A stretch of 13,931 bases of DNA from an uncultured Ruminococcus sp. (GCA_946188175.1 CAMHUJ010000007.1:1-13931); one strand, 5' to 3'; positions 1-7,178 are shown, numbered from the stretch's first letter. Notes: a model not told the origin generated them from the sequence alone. Translations and numbers: made by a program.

Positions 1-2
1 CG

Positions 3-1199
3 GTGCCGCTGCATGTGCGGAAATCGCATGCGCGAAACTACCTGGACGATAACATTGATATGCATATGAACAGCAGCAATGTGATGTTCCGGTATTCCGG
101 CACAATGTTTATCGGCGAGCGCTATGAGATCAATTTTCTCAGCGACCGGTACCGGACGGAGCCTGCCGTCGATACGCTGCTGAAAACGCTGGATGCCGAA
201 CACTGGCATACAATCCTGACGGAAGCCGTGAACCGGACGCAGAAGACAGACCCTTCGCATGCTGTTTTGCAGGATGCGCTGGATGCCTGCTATGAGGCGG
301 ATGTCTATGCGATGAACTGTGAAGCGGAAAGTCAGACACCGGTGAGTGTCCGGCAGCTTGCCGAGGACCTGACACAGGGGATGACCTCGGATTTTGAGAA
401 GGCAATGGCAATCCGCGATTATCTGCGCTATAATGAGGATTTCGTCTATTCGCACGACTACCGCAAGACCGATTCGGACAATGTTGAGACCTTCCTCTTT
501 GATAAGAAGATCGGCGTCTGTGTGCAGTTTGCGAGCGCGATGACGGAGATGTGCCGCGCGGTCGGTCTGCCGACCCGCTATGCCGAGGGCTACTCCATGA
601 GTGAGCCGGATAACCGGAATACCATTGGCAGAAACCGTGATTTTGCGATCACGACCGATCACGGGCATGCGTTTGTGAATGTGTACATTGCAGGCTACGG
701 CTGGATGATGCTCGACCCGACCTCTGGCAATATTGTCGAGGAGACGCATGCCAAGGTCAATGTGCTTGCGACATTGCAGTATTCCGGTCTGATTCTGTTT
801 GTCATTGCGGTCGTGCTGATCGTGCTGCTGAAATGGATCCTGCCGCTGGTGCTGGAAAAGCTGTTCCGCAGAAAATTCCGCAGAGAACGCAATGCGGCAG
901 TTGTCGCGGAGGCATTCGCAAGACTGCGCAAGCAGTGGGGCGCAGACCCGTCGGAGACCGCACGGACGCTCTGCGAAAAGCAGTCGGCGTTTTTGCAGGT
1001 TGATCTGAGCGGGCTGTGCAGCGGATTTGAATCGGCGGTCTATGCCGAGCGCTGCGATGCCGAAGCAGCCGACCGTGTGTATCAGGTCTACTGTGCGGCG
1101 TATGACGCATGGAAGCCTGCATGCAAGCGGCAGAGACAGGAAAAGCGGCTTGCGCGGAAGGCTGCAAGGCGTGCAACCGGTGCGAAAGCGGTATCATAG
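3..1199 (+). CDS. Transglutaminase-like membrane protein, C-terminal part (5' end outside window)
   Basis: The reading frame is open from the window edge, so this is the C-terminal 398 residues of a longer protein; the GTG at position 3 is not a convincing start. A transglutaminase core is visible: the Cys of GVCVQFASAM (fragment residue 173), the His of GHAFVNVYIAGYGW (222) and the Asp of MLDPTSG (238) have the order and spacing of the papain-like Cys-His-Asp triad. One hydrophobic membrane segment follows (about 261-283), then a basic, Arg/Lys-rich tail of about 110 residues, probably cytoplasmic. This order (extracytoplasmic transglutaminase core, one helix, tail) is that of the C-terminal half of TgpA-type membrane transglutaminases, whose N-terminal half carries several membrane helices. 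The substrate is unknown; a role in cell-surface protein or peptide processing is an inference. A strong terminator lies 50 nt after the stop. Confidence 0.85.
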   Translation: MPLHVRKSHARNYLDDNIDMHMNSSNVMFRYSGTMFIGERYEINFLSDRYRTEPAVDTLLKTLDAEHWHTILTEAVNRTQKTDPSHAVLQDALDACYEADVYAMNCEAESQTPVSVRQLAEDLTQGMTSDFEKAMAIRDYLRYNEDFVYSHDYRKTDSDNVETFLFDKKIGVCVQFASAMTEMCRAVGLPTRYAEGYSMSEPDNRNTIGRNRDFAITTDHGHAFVNVYIAGYGWMMLDPTSGNIVEETHAKVNVLATLQYSGLILFVIAVVLIVLLKWILPLVLEKLFRRKFRRERNAAVVAEAFARLRKQWGADPSETARTLCEKQSAFLQVDLSGLCSGFESAVYAERCDAEAADRVYQVYCAAYDAWKPACKRQRQEKRLARKAARRATGAKAVS

Positions 1200-1249
1200 G
1201 ATACGGGAGTGCTTTCCGGTGAACCGGCAGCGCTGATACAGAAGATTTA

Positions 1250-1299
1250 CGCCATAGTATTTCTGATGTGAGGTCAGAAGTGCTATGGCGTTTTTGTTG
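1250..1299 (+). terminator. Rho-independent terminator after the transglutaminase gene
   Basis: Arms 1250-1266 and 1274-1290 pair over 17 bp with two G-U wobbles around a 7-nt loop, followed by TTTTTGTT. The stem begins and ends CGCCATAG / CTATGGCG. It closes the transcription unit of the transglutaminase gene. The open frame of the hydrolase remnant begins within and just beyond it. Confidence 0.9.
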
Positions 1300-1766
1300 A
1301 CAATGCAGCGATCATTGGCGGCACCGGCGATCTGCTGCTGAAACATTTTCTTCCGCCGAAGGATTGGCTGAGCGACGAGGAACAAAAAGCGGAATACGCA
1401 ATGACTCTGATGACCTATGATTCCCGTGCGCTGCTCTCCGAGATAGAACAGGAATATCGAAATACCAGTACAGCGTGGGATTCTATCGTGACAAACGATA
1501 TTCCGAAGATATACATCTCCGCGGCTTACTTCACGAAGGAAGATATTGAAGCAGACGGCATTCTGACAGATGGACAGATTGCGCCGGAGGATTACCTTGA
1601 AACCGGACGTGATTATAAGGAGAGAATTTTGCTTCCGTATTTAGAAAAGCTCGGCAGCTGTGAGCTGATCAATCTGCCGGGGGATCATCTGATCTATGAA
1701 CAAAAGCCTGATGAATGCGGACAGATCATGAGAGATTTTATGGATGGTTTAGAACAATATATTTAG
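1299..1766 (+). pseudogene. Alpha/beta-hydrolase gene remnant (3' part only)
   Basis: The frame ending at 1766 reads as the C-terminal part of an alpha/beta hydrolase. It has a cap-like acidic helical segment, a strand of the form DIPKIYISAAYFTKED, and LPGDHLIYEQKPDE, where the His is in the expected place of the catalytic triad. The nucleophile-elbow half (GxSxG) is absent. The first ATG is at 1401, giving 121 residues, but hydrolase-like sequence in the same frame continues upstream to about 1299 (DNAAIIGGTGDLLLKHF) without an ATG, GTG or TTG and without a ribosome site. It then runs into the terminator stem, with a stop at 1269. The gene has therefore lost its 5' half, most likely by a deletion joining it to the terminator. 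A short translated fragment from 1401 cannot be excluded. The family call rests on motif reading alone. Confidence 0.6.
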
Positions 1767-1782
1767 CAGTTGAAAAATAGAC

Positions 1783-1820
1783 TGCCCCTGAGCGCTTCTT
1801 GATGTTCAGGGGCATATTTT
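1783..1820 (+). terminator. Terminator of the hydrolase remnant
   Basis: TGCCCCTGA (1783-1791) pairs exactly with TCAGGGGCA (1806-1814) across a 14-nt loop and is followed by TATTTTA. It sits 17 nt after the stop of the remnant, so the original gene's 3' end appears intact. Confidence 0.75.
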
Positions 1821-2126
1821 ATATGCGTATCCGGCTTATGGGTAAGAATTATAATACACAGATTGAACAGCGCGTATAATAATGGCTGAAATATACTGTT
1901 CGATTATACACGAAAGCTGTCGGATTGTATCCGATTTGCCCTGTTGGCTGTAACCGTTTTGTAATACATTGTTACTTTTCAGTCCGGAAGGTTTTGGCAA
2001 TCTGCGAAAAAATAAGATTCCTGATTTGTGAGTTGTGCACAAGAAATGGCGCCGTTTCACAACATTTCGCTGAAAATTGAACCGCTTTTTGACGGCAGCA
2101 GCATCCGGAACTGCAAAATCCAATAC
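1821..2126. other. Intergenic stretch with no supported gene
   Basis: This is AT-richer DNA with many stops on the + strand. The longest minus-strand frame (1836-2123) starts at TTG with no ribosome site, and its product has no recognisable motif. Isolated TATAAT-like words (near 1850 and 1875) lack a properly spaced -35. It may be decayed sequence accompanying the hydrolase remnant, but nothing positive supports that. Confidence 0.5.
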
Positions 2127-2155
2127 TTGACAGACTTGTAATAATCTGTTATAAT
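2127..2155 (+). promoter_or_regulatory. Consensus sigma-70/SigA promoter of the dockerin-hydrolase gene
   Basis: A perfect TTGACA (2127-2132) and a perfect TATAAT (2150-2155) are separated by 17 nt. Transcription would start near 2162, about 190 nt ahead of the chosen ATG at 2351. It is the strongest core promoter in the window. Confidence 0.88.
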
Positions 2156-2161
2156 GGCATT

Positions 2162-2350
2162 GCGCGCCGATAAAACCGGAAGCGCATCCTGAGAGAAAAA
2201 GAAAGATCAGAATATCATTTCAGTAACTGCAATGCCATAAAAAGAGATTTTATCAAAAAAACGAACATACAGAATACGGGAATGATCGGGAACACCTGCA
2301 CCTGCCGAATTTCGCCTTCTGCTTACAGGAAAGGAAAGGTAACCGAACCC
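2162..2350 (+). promoter_or_regulatory. Long 5' leader, possibly structured
   Basis: The untranslated leader is about 190 nt. Local pairing is possible: TGCGC (2161-2165) with GCGCA (2182-2186), and a weak ATAAAA / TTTTAT hairpin (2237-2253). GATAAAA (2169-2175) could instead pair with TTTTATC (2248-2254). I recognise no known riboswitch core. An A-rich stretch (2191-2208) and A7 (2255-2261) may simply be unstructured. Confidence 0.35.
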
Positions 2351-3856
2351 ATGAGAGAACAAATGAAACGGATTCTTGCAGCAGCGGCAATGTGCTGTAT
2401 GCTGCCGGGAATCACCGCCGCACCGGTTTCCGGTGCCTCAGTGCCCGCAGCTGAGCTTTTGTCAGTCTCCGCAGCAGCGGCTTCTGCGGAAGGAACACAG
2501 TATACGGATTCCGCAGCCTTCTCCGCGAAGGTGCAGAGCATTCTCGCAGGCGACTGCGGTGTCTATGCGGATTCGGAACTGAATGAGCCGGTATCACTGC
2601 CGATCGGCTCTGCGCTCAATACATGGCAGACCTATTTTGTCAGCACCGGCTCCGGAAGCTGGAGCGGCAGACAGTGCTATATCTATGCACAGGGCGTTTA
2701 CAGTGTCCTGTTCGGCGCGATGCCGGGCAACGGCGATGCCGTCAATGAGCGGATGCATAATGTGCTCTGCGGCGTGACGGAGATTACGCCGGAACTGCTC
2801 TATGCGCACCGCGTTATGCCGGGCGCCTATATGCGCACGACCGTCAATGAGGATATGAGCTTCAACGGCGGCGCGGGACATTCGATGATCGTTCTGGGCT
2901 ATACCGATACGACGATTACCATTCTCGAGGGCAATGCCGACGGGGCAGGTGCAATCGAGCTGAATACATTTACCTATGACCGCTTCAACAGCCGTTTTAC
3001 GACCGGTAAAACGCGCGGAATCTGTCAGGTGATCCAGCCGGAGGAATCCTATTACGCATCGCAGTACGGGATGTATTTTACCGGCGGCAGCGGAATGCTA
3101 ATCTATTCCGGTGAGACGATTCCGGTCCGGGAGGAGATTGCTCTGACGGAGCCGGAGACCGAAACGTCCGCCGAAGCGACGACAACGACGACCACAACCA
3201 CCACGACTACCACGACTACGACCACCACCACAACAACCACGACTACGACTACGACCACCACAACTGCAACGACGACCGTCACAACCGCGACAACCGCGGC
3301 GACGACCGTCACGGAGACGGAAACGACCGCTTCGGTTGATGCAGTTTTCTATGCATCGCCTGTGATGAACAGTGCAGCGGATGATCCGAATGTCATTGTT
3401 GCGCAGAAGCTGGATGCGCCGGTTTTCCTGCCGCTTCCGAATGCGGAGCGCTATACATGGAGCACGAGTGATCCGGAGATCGTCTTCCTGATCTGGGACG
3501 GCATCGCAATCACCAAGAAAAACGGTACGGCTGTGATTACGGCGGAAAACAGCAGCGAATGCTTCGAGTTTGAGATCTGCGTCGATGCAGTCAACTGGGA
3601 TACGCTCGGCGACGTCAATCAGGACGGCACGACCGATCCGCTGGATGCCGTGCTGGTCATGACAGCGTATGTGGACAGCACGATGAGCGAGACCGATACC
3701 GAAGCGCTGGCAAAGCTCCCGCTTTCGATTGCGGATGTGGACGGCAGCGGCTATATTGATCTCGTCGATGCACAGCTCATTCTGCTTTACTACGTCAACA
3801 ATACGCTGACGGATTCAGGGCTCTCCCCGAAGGAAGCATGGGCACAGCTCCTCTGA
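2351..3856 (+). CDS. Secreted Cys/His hydrolase-like protein with Thr linker, Ig-like region and dockerin
   Basis: The start is ATG 2351, with AAGGAAAGG about 11 nt upstream and a signal peptide directly after it (MREQMKR, then an Ala-rich hydrophobic core). The frame is open to ATG 2282, but that start would bury the signal sequence. The product is 501 residues. Residues about 55-230 resemble a papain-fold peptidase or amidase (CHAP/NlpC-P60/C39-like): Cys109 in GRQCYIYAQGVY, His177 in GGAGHSMIVLGY and Asn195 in ILEGNADG are plausible catalytic residues. A run of 29 Thr (277-305) and a Thr/Ala/Val stretch form a linker. Residues about 320-415 look like a bacterial Ig-like fold. The C-terminus has two calcium-binding repeats (GDVNQDGTTDPLDA and ADVDGSGYIDLVDA), a complete type I-like dockerin. 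It is probably exported and docked to a cohesin scaffold. The substrate is unknown; peptidoglycan or peptide cleavage is an inference. It stands alone between its own promoter and terminator. Confidence 0.85.
   Translation: MREQMKRILAAAAMCCMLPGITAAPVSGASVPAAELLSVSAAAASAEGTQYTDSAAFSAKVQSILAGDCGVYADSELNEPVSLPIGSALNTWQTYFVSTGSGSWSGRQCYIYAQGVYSVLFGAMPGNGDAVNERMHNVLCGVTEITPELLYAHRVMPGAYMRTTVNEDMSFNGGAGHSMIVLGYTDTTITILEGNADGAGAIELNTFTYDRFNSRFTTGKTRGICQVIQPEESYYASQYGMYFTGGSGMLIYSGETIPVREEIALTEPETETSAEATTTTTTTTTTTTTTTTTTTTTTTTTTTTTATTTVTTATTAATTVTETETTASVDAVFYASPVMNSAADDPNVIVAQKLDAPVFLPLPNAERYTWSTSDPEIVFLIWDGIAITKKNGTAVITAENSSECFEFEICVDAVNWDTLGDVNQDGTTDPLDAVLVMTAYVDSTMSETDTEALAKLPLSIADVDGSGYIDLVDAQLILLYYVNNTLTDSGLSPKEAWAQLL
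3179..3265 (+). repeat. Uninterrupted 29-codon threonine tract
   Basis: There are 29 consecutive Thr codons, using ACG, ACC, ACA and ACT intermixed, followed by further Thr/Ala/Val codons to about 3340. The codon mixture shows selection on the protein rather than a pure nucleotide microsatellite, although short ACG-ACT and ACC runs repeat. The expected product is a flexible, possibly O-glycosylated linker. The antisense frame reads as poly-Val and is an artefact. Confidence 0.95.
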
Positions 3857-3871
3857 ACAATCTGATATCTG

Positions 3872-3907
3872 AAATCGCCTGCGCGGGATTCTGCGTCAGG
3901 CGATTTT
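3872..3907 (+). terminator. Terminator after the dockerin-hydrolase gene
   Basis: AAATCGCCTG (3872-3881) pairs with CAGGCGATTT (3897-3906) over 10 bp, with a 15-nt loop and a short TTTTGT tail. The U-tract is modest and no promoter is visible between it and recQ, so read-through into recQ is possible. Confidence 0.75.
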
Positions 3908-3934
3908 GTCGTGTGATGAAAGGAAACCCGTTTT

Positions 3935-4636
3935 ATGCAGCAGACTCCCCATTCGATCCTGAAGGAATATTTCGGTTACGACCGGTTCCGCGAGGGACAG
4001 GAAACGCTGATCCGGCAGATTCTCTCCGGCGGCGATGTGCTCGGCATCATGCCGACCGGCGCAGGCAAATCCATATGCTATCAGGTTCCGGCGATGCTGA
4101 TGCCCGGTCTGACGGTCGTGGTATCGCCGCTGATTTCGCTGATGCAGGATCAGGTGACGGCGCTGCGCGAAGCCGGTATTCCGGCGGTCTGTCTGCACAG
4201 CAATCAGGATCAGGCTTCCTATTTTGCCGCGCTGGATGCGGTGCGCCGCGGGGAGGTGCGGCTGCTCTATGCTGCGCCGGAGCGTCTGCTGACGGAATCG
4301 TTCCTGTCACTGACCGAATCCGTTGCGATCACTATGGTCGCGGTCGATGAGGCGCACTGTCTGTCGCAGTGGGGGCAGGATTTCCGCCCGAGCTATCTGC
4401 GGATTACGGAATTTCTCGCAGAGCTGCCGCGCAGGCCCGTTGTTGCTGCATTTACCGCAACGGCAACACAGACCGTCCGTGCGGATATCAAACGGCTGCT
4501 TGATCTGCATGATCCGACCGAGCTCGTCACGGGCTTTGACCGCAAAAATCTGCGCTGGATCGTCGAACGTCCGGCGAAAAAATATGACGCGCTGCTGCGC
4601 ATCCTGAAACGAAACAAGCAGAAAAGCGGCGGCTGA
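3935..4636 (+). CDS. recQ: RecQ N-terminal fragment (first RecA-like lobe)
   Basis: Start ATG 3935 has GAAAGGA about 10 nt upstream. The 233 residues carry the Walker A motif PTGAGKS (Lys45), motif Ia region VVSPLISLMQDQV, the Walker B box DEAH (138-141) followed by the RecQ-specific aromatic-rich loop CLSQWGQDFRPSY, and motif III AFTATAT. It stops at TGA 4634-4636, directly after KSGG, before motif IV. Alone it could bind ATP but lacks the second lobe, so helicase activity is not expected. Confidence 0.8.
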   Translation: MQQTPHSILKEYFGYDRFREGQETLIRQILSGGDVLGIMPTGAGKSICYQVPAMLMPGLTVVVSPLISLMQDQVTALREAGIPAVCLHSNQDQASYFAALDAVRRGEVRLLYAAPERLLTESFLSLTESVAITMVAVDEAHCLSQWGQDFRPSYLRITEFLAELPRRPVVAAFTATATQTVRADIKRLLDLHDPTELVTGFDRKNLRWIVERPAKKYDALLRILKRNKQKSGG

Positions 4637-4680
4637 CCGATGAGATCTGCTCGAAGCTCTGCGCCGACGGCATCCCTGCG

Positions 4681-5760
4681 GTGCGCTATCATGCGGGCCT
4701 TTCCGCGGAGGAGCGTGCTGCAAATCAGGAGGCGTTTCTGCGCGATACGGTGCAGATCATGACCGCGACCAATGCATTCGGCATGGGTATCGACAAATCG
4801 AATGTCTCTTTTGTCGTGCATTATAATATGCCCAAGAGCATGGAGGCGTATTATCAGGAGGCGGGCAGAGCCGGACGCGACGGTATGCCTGCGGAGTGCA
4901 TTCTGCTCTACAGCCCGCAGGATATCCGGACAAATACGCTGCTGATCGAAAACTCCGAGCAGGAGAATGACCGCCTGACGCCGGAGCAGCGTCAGATTCT
5001 GCGGCAGCGCGATTTCGACCGCCTGCATACTATGGTGCAGTATTGCAGCGCGACAGACTGCCTGCGGCATTTTATCCTGCGTTATTTCGGCGAGACTGCC
5101 CCGACCCACTGCGGCAACTGCGGCAGCTGCCTTTCCGATAATGAAACACTGGATGCAACGGTTCCGGCGCAGAAGATTCTCTCCTGCGTTTACCGTGTTG
5201 CGCAGCGCGGACGTCACTGCGGCAGCCGCATGCTCTGTGATATCCTTGCGGGCAGTCAGAGTAAGGCACTGAAAGAGGCGGGCTATCAGACGCTTTCGAC
5301 CTACGGTCTGCTCGCCGATCTCTCCCGCACGCAGCTTGAGCATATGGTCAATATTCTGATCTCGCGGGGCTATCTGCGCATGGATACGAGCCAATATGCG
5401 ACGCTTTCACTCGCACCCGCGGCGAATGCGGTGCTGCGCGGGCAGGAGCAGGTGATGATGTCGCTGCCGAAGCGTGATCTCCGGCAGACGGAGCGCGAGC
5501 AGCGCCTTGCAGAGATGCCGGATTACGGTGTGGACGAGGAACTGTTCCAGAAGCTGCGGCAGGTCCGCGAGCGGCTTGCGGCAAAGGAGTTTGTCCCTGC
5601 GTATATTGTCTTTTCGGATGCCACGCTGCGCGATATGTGCAATAAGCGTCCTACCGATGCGGAGGAGATGCTTGCGATCTCCGGCGTCGGCAAATATAAA
5701 ATGGACAAATACGGCGAAGCCTTTTTGCAGGCAATCGCGGAATATCAGAATCAGAAATGA
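4681..5760 (+). CDS. recQ: RecQ C-terminal fragment (second RecA lobe, zinc, RQC, HRDC)
   Basis: The frame is open upstream of 4681 to the junction near 4627; possible internal starts are GTG 4681 or ATG 4690, neither with a good ribosome site. Motif V (TATNAFGMGIDKSNV) and motif VI with the arginine finger (YYQEAGRAGRDG) are intact. The four zinc ligands lie in CSATDC and CGNCGSC (5044-5130). A winged-helix-like stretch follows, and residues from about 5575 on (AYIVFSDATLRDMCN, then AISGVGKYKMDKYG) form the HRDC domain. No terminator is seen between its stop and the next promoter. Confidence 0.75.
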   Translation: MRYHAGLSAEERAANQEAFLRDTVQIMTATNAFGMGIDKSNVSFVVHYNMPKSMEAYYQEAGRAGRDGMPAECILLYSPQDIRTNTLLIENSEQENDRLTPEQRQILRQRDFDRLHTMVQYCSATDCLRHFILRYFGETAPTHCGNCGSCLSDNETLDATVPAQKILSCVYRVAQRGRHCGSRMLCDILAGSQSKALKEAGYQTLSTYGLLADLSRTQLEHMVNILISRGYLRMDTSQYATLSLAPAANAVLRGQEQVMMSLPKRDLRQTEREQRLAEMPDYGVDEELFQKLRQVRERLAAKEFVPAYIVFSDATLRDMCNKRPTDAEEMLAISGVGKYKMDKYGEAFLQAIAEYQNQK

Positions 5761-5779
5761 ATTGTTTTTCAGAAAGTAC

Positions 5780-5807
5780 TTGCATTTTTTCCGAAAACTG
5801 GTATAAT
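5780..5807 (+). promoter_or_regulatory. Extended -10 promoter of the LRR gene
   Basis: TTGCAT (5780-5785) and TATAAT (5802-5807) are 16 nt apart, with TGG directly before the -10 (extended -10). Transcription would start near 5814, giving a leader of about 42 nt that ends in GAGGAGA seven nt before ATG 5856. Confidence 0.85.
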
Positions 5808-5855
5808 GACAGATACGGAAACAGAATCCGCAAAAAAATATGAGGAGAATGAACG

Positions 5856-6980
5856 ATGAACAAGAAAGCATTGATTTCGGTCAGCCTTGCAGCCGGTATG
5901 CTGCTCGGTATGGGCGCGGCGCCTGCAATCAGCCGGATTGAGAGCCGGCAGGGTCTGACCGCGGTCGCTGCGACTGCGACGACGACAGACGGCTGGACAA
6001 TCAGCTATGATGATACACATTGTGAGATTACCGGATGCACTTCGGATGTGCGCGGTGCGGTCAGTATGCCGGCAGAAGTCGATGTGAACGGAACGAAACT
6101 TCCTGTGACCAAGCTCACAAACAGCTTTTATTACAGCGGCAGCAAGCGTGATTTTATCACCTCGCTGACCATTCCTGCAAGCATCACAACGATTGAAAGC
6201 TCTGTTTTCTGGCAAATGAAAAATGTGGAGTCGGTGGATGTTCAGGCAAAGATCATGATTCTGCCATCGTCTATGTTCAGCAGCTGCACCAATCTGGAAA
6301 AAGTCACGCTTCCGGACGGTCTCATGGAGATCGGACAAAATGCTTTCTACGGTTGCCTCCGGCTGAAAGAGGTTCGTCTGCCGGATACTGTCAAGACACT
6401 TGGATCGAGTGTGTTTCAGAACTGCGAATCGCTGGAAAAAGTCAATATTCCAGGCGGTGTTGCAGTGATTCCGGAGAGCGCATTCAAGGGCTGCTCCAAC
6501 CTGAAATCAGTTGCGATTGGTGAGGGCGTGATGTCGCTTTCCTACTATGCTTTTCAGGATTGCAAGATGCTTGAGGAACTGGTATTCCCGAAAAGCATGA
6601 CGAAGGTGACATCTCCGCTCATGTTCAGCGGCTGTAACAATCTGAAAAGTCTGACCTTTGAAAATCCGGAGTGTGAGATCAGTTATATCGAGGGAACCGA
6701 GGAAAAGCCGCTGACGATTTACGGCTATGAGGGCAGCACCGCGCAGAAATACTGCGAGGAAAACGGCGAACGGAAGCATGTTGTCTTCAAGTCGATCGGC
6801 GAGAAGCCTGCACCGGAGCCCGTTCAGGATAACGGTCTGTTCTGCGATGCAAACGGCGACGGCGAGATCGACTCCGCCGATGCACAGCTCGTCCTGACCT
6901 ACTATGTCGAGAAGATGTCCGGCAACGAGCCGAGCTGGTATGCAATCACCAAGAACCCGAAGGCACCTGACGCGCCGTAA
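5856..6980 (+). CDS. Secreted BspA-like leucine-rich-repeat protein with single dockerin-like repeat
   Basis: The start is fixed by GAGGAGA at 5842-5848. The product is 374 residues. It has an N-terminal signal peptide (MNKKALISVSLAAGMLLGMG), then LRR_5/BspA-type repeats of about 23 residues from about 70 to 285. Their period is built on phrases such as LTIPASITTIESSVF, VTLPDGLMEIGQNAFYGC and VNIPGGVAVIPESAFKGC. The closing segment TIYGYEGSTAQKYCEENG is the usual end of such repeat domains in clostridial surface proteins. After a Pro-rich hinge comes one calcium-binding repeat, DANGDGEIDSADAQLVLTYY (about 330-349), and a tail of about 25 residues. A normal dockerin has two such repeats. Proteins of this class are surface-exposed and implicated in binding; the ligand here is unknown. 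The gene forms a single-gene unit between its promoter and a strong terminator. Confidence 0.88.
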   Translation: MNKKALISVSLAAGMLLGMGAAPAISRIESRQGLTAVAATATTTDGWTISYDDTHCEITGCTSDVRGAVSMPAEVDVNGTKLPVTKLTNSFYYSGSKRDFITSLTIPASITTIESSVFWQMKNVESVDVQAKIMILPSSMFSSCTNLEKVTLPDGLMEIGQNAFYGCLRLKEVRLPDTVKTLGSSVFQNCESLEKVNIPGGVAVIPESAFKGCSNLKSVAIGEGVMSLSYYAFQDCKMLEELVFPKSMTKVTSPLMFSGCNNLKSLTFENPECEISYIEGTEEKPLTIYGYEGSTAQKYCEENGERKHVVFKSIGEKPAPEPVQDNGLFCDANGDGEIDSADAQLVLTYYVEKMSGNEPSWYAITKNPKAPDAP

Positions 6981-6987
6981 GAAATAA

Positions 6988-7178
6988 GGAGAAAGGAGCA
7001 GGGAGGAAGTGGTATTTTCTTTTCCGCTTCGTTTCACATACACAAAGCCGTATCATGCAGCCATATCCTGCGTGATGCGGCTTTTCTTTTGCATTTCTCC
7101 CGTTTCAAAACCGTCCGCGAAGCGGACAGCCTTAACGCCTTACGCCTCTCTCCTAACGCCTCACTTTCTCCTTTCTCC
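6988..7178. repeat. Intergenic purine/pyrimidine tracts in inverted orientation with internal palindrome
   Basis: GGAGAAAGGAG (6988-6998) recurs exactly as its reverse complement CTCCTTTCTCC (7168-7178). Between them lie the terminator, a tight palindrome GTCCGC-GAA-GCGGAC (7113-7127), and three copies of ACGCCT (7135, 7142, 7156). The pyrimidine-rich tract continues to about 7200. It looks like a compound intergenic repeat; no coding potential is supported. Partly chance, as low-complexity tracts match easily. Confidence 0.5.
7044..7090 (+). terminator. Strong terminator after the LRR gene
   Basis: Arms 7044-7060 and 7068-7084 pair over 17 bp with two G-U wobbles and a 7-nt loop, running into CTTTTCTTTT. 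It lies 63 nt past the stop. It may work in both directions because the left arm is preceded by A-rich sequence. Confidence 0.9.

Larger units (their letters stand above)
3935..5760 (+). pseudogene. recQ: RecQ-family ATP-dependent DNA helicase, frameshifted
   Basis: Two adjacent frames together give a nearly complete RecQ of about 608 codons: DEAH helicase core, RecQ zinc region, winged-helix region and HRDC domain. RecQ unwinds DNA 3'-to-5' in recombination and repair. The frame changes near 4626-4634: the first part ends KSGG-stop at 4636, and homology resumes in the other frame with RLTDEICSKL. In RecQ proteins the segment after KSG should read like I-x-Y-C-x-[ST]-R (motif IV, start of the second RecA lobe). 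Those residues are missing from both frames, so the lesion is a deletion of 3n+1 nucleotides, roughly 22-25, and not a single-base slip. GCGG-type microhomology at the junction fits that. The rest of the sequence is well conserved, so the event is recent or an assembly error. Confidence 0.85.

Noticed and set aside
1836..2123. Minus-strand frame of 95 codons in the gap before the dockerin gene.
   Set aside because: It has a TTG start, no ribosome site and no motif, and it lies in otherwise non-coding AT-rich sequence.
2156..2236. GGCATTGC (2156-2163) and its exact complement GCAATGCC (2229-2236), looking like the closing helix of a riboswitch.
   Set aside because: The left arm starts immediately after the -10 box, so most of it lies upstream of the expected transcription start and would not be in the RNA. 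An 8-nt match in such a span is also near chance.
3103..3312. Minus-strand frame reading as a long poly-Val protein.
   Set aside because: It is the antisense reading of the threonine tract.
4610..4640. Programmed ribosomal frameshift at the A-rich GAAAAGCGG stretch in recQ.
   Set aside because: A -1 shift would join the two frames but would not restore the missing motif IV residues, and the site does not have the X-XXY-YYZ slippery form.
4393..5394. Minus-strand open frame of 333 codons opposite recQ.
   Set aside because: It is antisense to conserved RecQ motifs, with no start signal and no recognisable domain.
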